From a bacterium (GTDB lineage: Bacteria > Bacillota > Clostridia > Oscillospirales > Oscillospiraceae), in NCBI GenBank assembly GCA_029009095.1, contig JAQXJT010000010.1:1-60709 (forward strand): DNA of 60,709 nt, read 5' to 3'. A program made the position numbers and the translations under genes. Positions 58,657-60,709 of the stretch are shown piece after piece (the stretch's first letter is position 1; every line of letters begins with the position of its first letter). A model generated the notes under the pieces. It was not told the DNA's origin. It worked only from the letters and a program-made list of their open reading frames with translations, and searched no databases.

Positions 58657-60709
58657 ATGGAAATGAAGCGTATGAGAAAGAAGTCTGTACTGGCTAAGCT
58701 GCTGAGCCTGGTGCTCTGCATGGCCATGGTCGGCTCTATCTGCGCGCCCCTTGTGGCGGCGGAAGAGGGGGCCGTGGGCGAGGCCGAGGTCATTTACGGC
58801 GAGGCCACACTGGTCGGCGGCGGGGACGGCGGCTCGGATACGCAGTACGCCGACGCCATGGAGGTCACGGCGCTCTTCGAGCAGATGATGCGCATGACCG
58901 ACCCCAACGAGCTGGCCAACGCCATCGCCTCCCTGACCGAGGTGCAGCGGCAGCTCCTGGGCGAGGAGCTGCTCCGCCAGTTGGAGGCCCGGCTCTATGC
59001 CCTGAAGGTGGCGGTCAACGCCCCCATCCTGCCCGCGCCCGAGACCCCCGCCGAGAGCGGGACTCCCGCCGGGAATGAGACCCCCGCCGGGAACGAGACT
59101 CCCACCGTGCCCGAGGCCCCCGCTGAGGAGGAGGCCCCCGCCGGGAACGAGACCCCCACCGTGCCCGAGGATCCCGCTGAGGAGGAGACCCCCGGCGCGG
59201 GCGACGAGCTCTACGCCCGGCTCTCCGCCATCACCGATCCCGCCGCCCTGCTGCTGGCTGCCAATGCTCTCACCGAGGAGGAAGTGGCCAGCCTCAGCGA
59301 GGAGCAGCGCGCGGCGCTGATTGATCGTCTGGATGCGGCGGAGGCAGAACTGGCGCAGACGGAGGAAACCTATGAACTCATGCCCCCCACCGTGAATTAC
59401 ACCTGGGTGGCCCCTTTCGGCGCGCCTGTCGCGGGAGCGCCCAGCAGAAAGCTTTTCTCCCGGATGTTCAGCAATTTCAGCCTCCGCTCCTCGGAAGCTC
59501 CCTCCACCTACGGGAATGATGGGGCGAGCGCCTCCTCCGGCCTGGAACTGAGCAAGACCGTTACGGCCGACCCCGACGGCGGCTACACCGTCCGTCTGGA
59601 GGCCTACGCCACCGGCGAGACCGTCACGACCACCGTCACCGAGGATGTTCCCACCGACATCGTGCTGGTGCTGGACCAGTCCGGCTCCATGGGGAGTTGC
59701 ATTGTTTGCGGAAAAGAGAATAGCAGCAAACACAAAGTGTACAACGCGGCCACACAGATCAACACCAGTGGCACCCCCTACTCTATCCAGACCATCAGCG
59801 GATATAGTCGGGTATATTATTGCACCGGCAGCCATAGCTGGTGGGAGGGGGGAAACTGCAAGGGAGGCGCCGGCTGGTACACCAGCGAGGACCGCGACGA
59901 CCACACCAGCGCCAACAAGATCACGCCCAAGACGAGCGATCATCCGGACGGCACCCAGTTCTATGTGGCCACATCGAAGTACGAGGAGTGCACCACCCGC
60001 CTCGCGGCTCTGAAGACTGCCGTTACGAATTTTGCCAACAGCGTGGCAACAAAGGCCAAGGGCGCGGACGGCAAACCGGGCACGGACGACGATGTGAACC
60101 ACCGCATCGCCGTGGTGGGCTTCGCAAGCGAGTCCGGTTACGGCAATAACACAGAGCTGCTGTCCATCAGCGGCAGTAACAGCGGCAGTGTGGGTGTGGC
60201 CTACAAGAACATCAACAATCGGAACCTGATCGACGTGCTTCAGGACATGGATTCGGCTGGCGGCCAGACCATGGTTACCAATGCGATCAATGCGCTGGCG
60301 GCGAATGGCGCGACGCGGACGGATCTCGGCATGGATATGGCGCAGCGCATCCTGACCGAGAATCCCGTGCAAACCGGGGAGAAGCGGAATCGCGTCGTGA
60401 TCGCGTTCACGGATGGTATGCCTACCTCCAGTGACAAGTTTGATAGCACCGTTGCCAACGACGCCATCAGCGCGGCAGACTCTCTCAAGAGTACGGGTGT
60501 GACCGTTTATTCCATTGGCATCTTCGACGGGGCCGACGCCACCAGCGCGGGCAACTCTGGCGGTACTGATACCCAGAAAGCCAACTGGTTCATGCAGAAG
60601 CTCTCCAGCAACAACGGTACGCCTCGGTCCCCCAGCTACTACCTCTCCGCCGGCGACGCCGGTTCTCTCAACAGCATCTTCCAGCAGATCTCCAACCAGA
60701 TCCAGAGCG
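58657..60709 (+). CDS. Secreted VWA-domain protein, 5' part (cut by window edge)
   Basis: ATG at 58657 with GAAGGAGG upstream; at least 684 residues. Signal peptide about 1-35. A helical region and a tandem Pro/Glu/Asn linker (about 128-185) follow. The VWA domain starts near residue 330, with the metal-site motif DQSGSMG (D340, S342, S344), a Thr in GGQTMVTNAI and Asp in AFTDGMPTS. A Cys- and Trp-rich insert (about 347-410) splits the first strand and helix. VWA domains of this kind bind ligands as pilus tips or adhesins. The C-terminus and any anchor lie outside. Confidence 0.9.
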   Translation, partial: MEMKRMRKKSVLAKLLSLVLCMAMVGSICAPLVAAEEGAVGEAEVIYGEATLVGGGDGGSDTQYADAMEVTALFEQMMRMTDPNELANAIASLTEVQRQLLGEELLRQLEARLYALKVAVNAPILPAPETPAESGTPAGNETPAGNETPTVPEAPAEEEAPAGNETPTVPEDPAEEETPGAGDELYARLSAITDPAALLLAANALTEEEVASLSEEQRAALIDRLDAAEAELAQTEETYELMPPTVNYTWVAPFGAPVAGAPSRKLFSRMFSNFSLRSSEAPSTYGNDGASASSGLELSKTVTADPDGGYTVRLEAYATGETVTTTVTEDVPTDIVLVLDQSGSMGSCIVCGKENSSKHKVYNAATQINTSGTPYSIQTISGYSRVYYCTGSHSWWEGGNCKGGAGWYTSEDRDDHTSANKITPKTSDHPDGTQFYVATSKYEECTTRLAALKTAVTNFANSVATKAKGADGKPGTDDDVNHRIAVVGFASESGYGNNTELLSISGSNSGSVGVAYKNINNRNLIDVLQDMDSAGGQTMVTNAINALAANGATRTDLGMDMAQRILTENPVQTGEKRNRVVIAFTDGMPTSSDKFDSTVANDAISAADSLKSTGVTVYSIGIFDGADATSAGNSGGTDTQKANWFMQKLSSNNGTPRSPSYYLSAGDAGSLNSIFQQISNQIQS
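59041..59190 (+). repeat. Tandem repeats coding the linker of the VWA protein
   Basis: Imperfect repeats built on GGGAACGAGAC and CCCACCGTGCCCGAGG encode GNETP, TVPE and AEEE peptide units. Confidence 0.75.

Noticed and set aside
1-60709. CRISPR arrays or insertion sequences
   Set aside because: No regularly spaced direct repeats with unique spacers, no cas genes, and no transposase or terminal inverted repeats around one were seen. The repeats present are coding or hairpins.

Overview
The window is a GC-rich stretch of a Gram-positive (Firmicutes) chromosome. The proteins point to the Oscillospiraceae side of the Clostridia (relatives of Oscillibacter, Flavonifractor or Lawsonibacter), but this is inferred from gene content and style, not from a search. 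Supporting signs are strong AGGAGG-type ribosome sites, sigma-A promoters of the TTGACA-N17-TATAAT type, intrinsic terminators, lipoboxes and a FHA/FtsW/PBP cell-wall cluster.

Region 1 (1-3335) is visibly AT-richer and looks like the end of an integrated element. It holds the 5' part of a ZIP-family metal transporter, small phage-like genes (a ribbon-helix-helix protein and a DUF1492 protein) and two broken genes. It stops at a 55-bp fragment of tRNA-Ser(UGA) running from the anticodon loop to CCA, still followed by a terminator, as expected for the distal scar of integration into a tRNA gene. Inside it, a 1,679-bp segment (1162-2840) interrupts a small Cys-rich gene. The segment's own two ends are the C-terminal and N-terminal halves of another gene, so a circular molecule appears to have been opened inside one gene and inserted into another at a shared AGA.

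Region 2 (3500-17700) is chromosomal backbone. A cobalamin riboswitch with a terminator drives a five-gene Opp/Nik-type ABC importer, so cobalt or a corrinoid-related compound is the likely cargo. Next come a GAF-type methionine sulfoxide reductase, an M32 carboxypeptidase and a feoA-feoA-feoB operon. The feo operon is divergent from a short DtxR-family repressor, and its promoter has a palindrome exactly between -35 and -10. A diguanylate cyclase and tRNA-Ser(GCU) follow.

Region 3 (17700-34600) carries tmk, an FHA-FtsW fusion overlapping a penicillin-binding protein, an ABC-F ATPase, recG, a PucR-type regulator with a metal/metalloid permease, a BrnQ carrier, a FUSC protein fused to a degenerate HAD-like domain, an asparaginase and tRNA-Ser(GGA).

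Region 4 (34600-46620) runs leftward with yceD, rpmF, a DUF512 radical SAM protein, der and a large membrane protein. It then runs rightward with a lipoprotein whose HtrA-like domain has lost two catalytic residues, an RluA-type synthase and potABCD. PotD lacks a lipobox and ends in a membrane anchor.

Region 5 (46620-60709) is accessory and surface-oriented. It has a secreted glycine-rich repeat protein with a disturbed 3' end, an acyl-ACP thioesterase, a threonine aldolase, a Nudix hydrolase, a second RluA-type synthase, glutamyl-Q tRNA synthetase with a FliB-type protein, a Pro-rich NlpC/P60 protein, a glycosyltransferase, and a small protein upstream of a secreted VWA-domain protein cut by the window edge.
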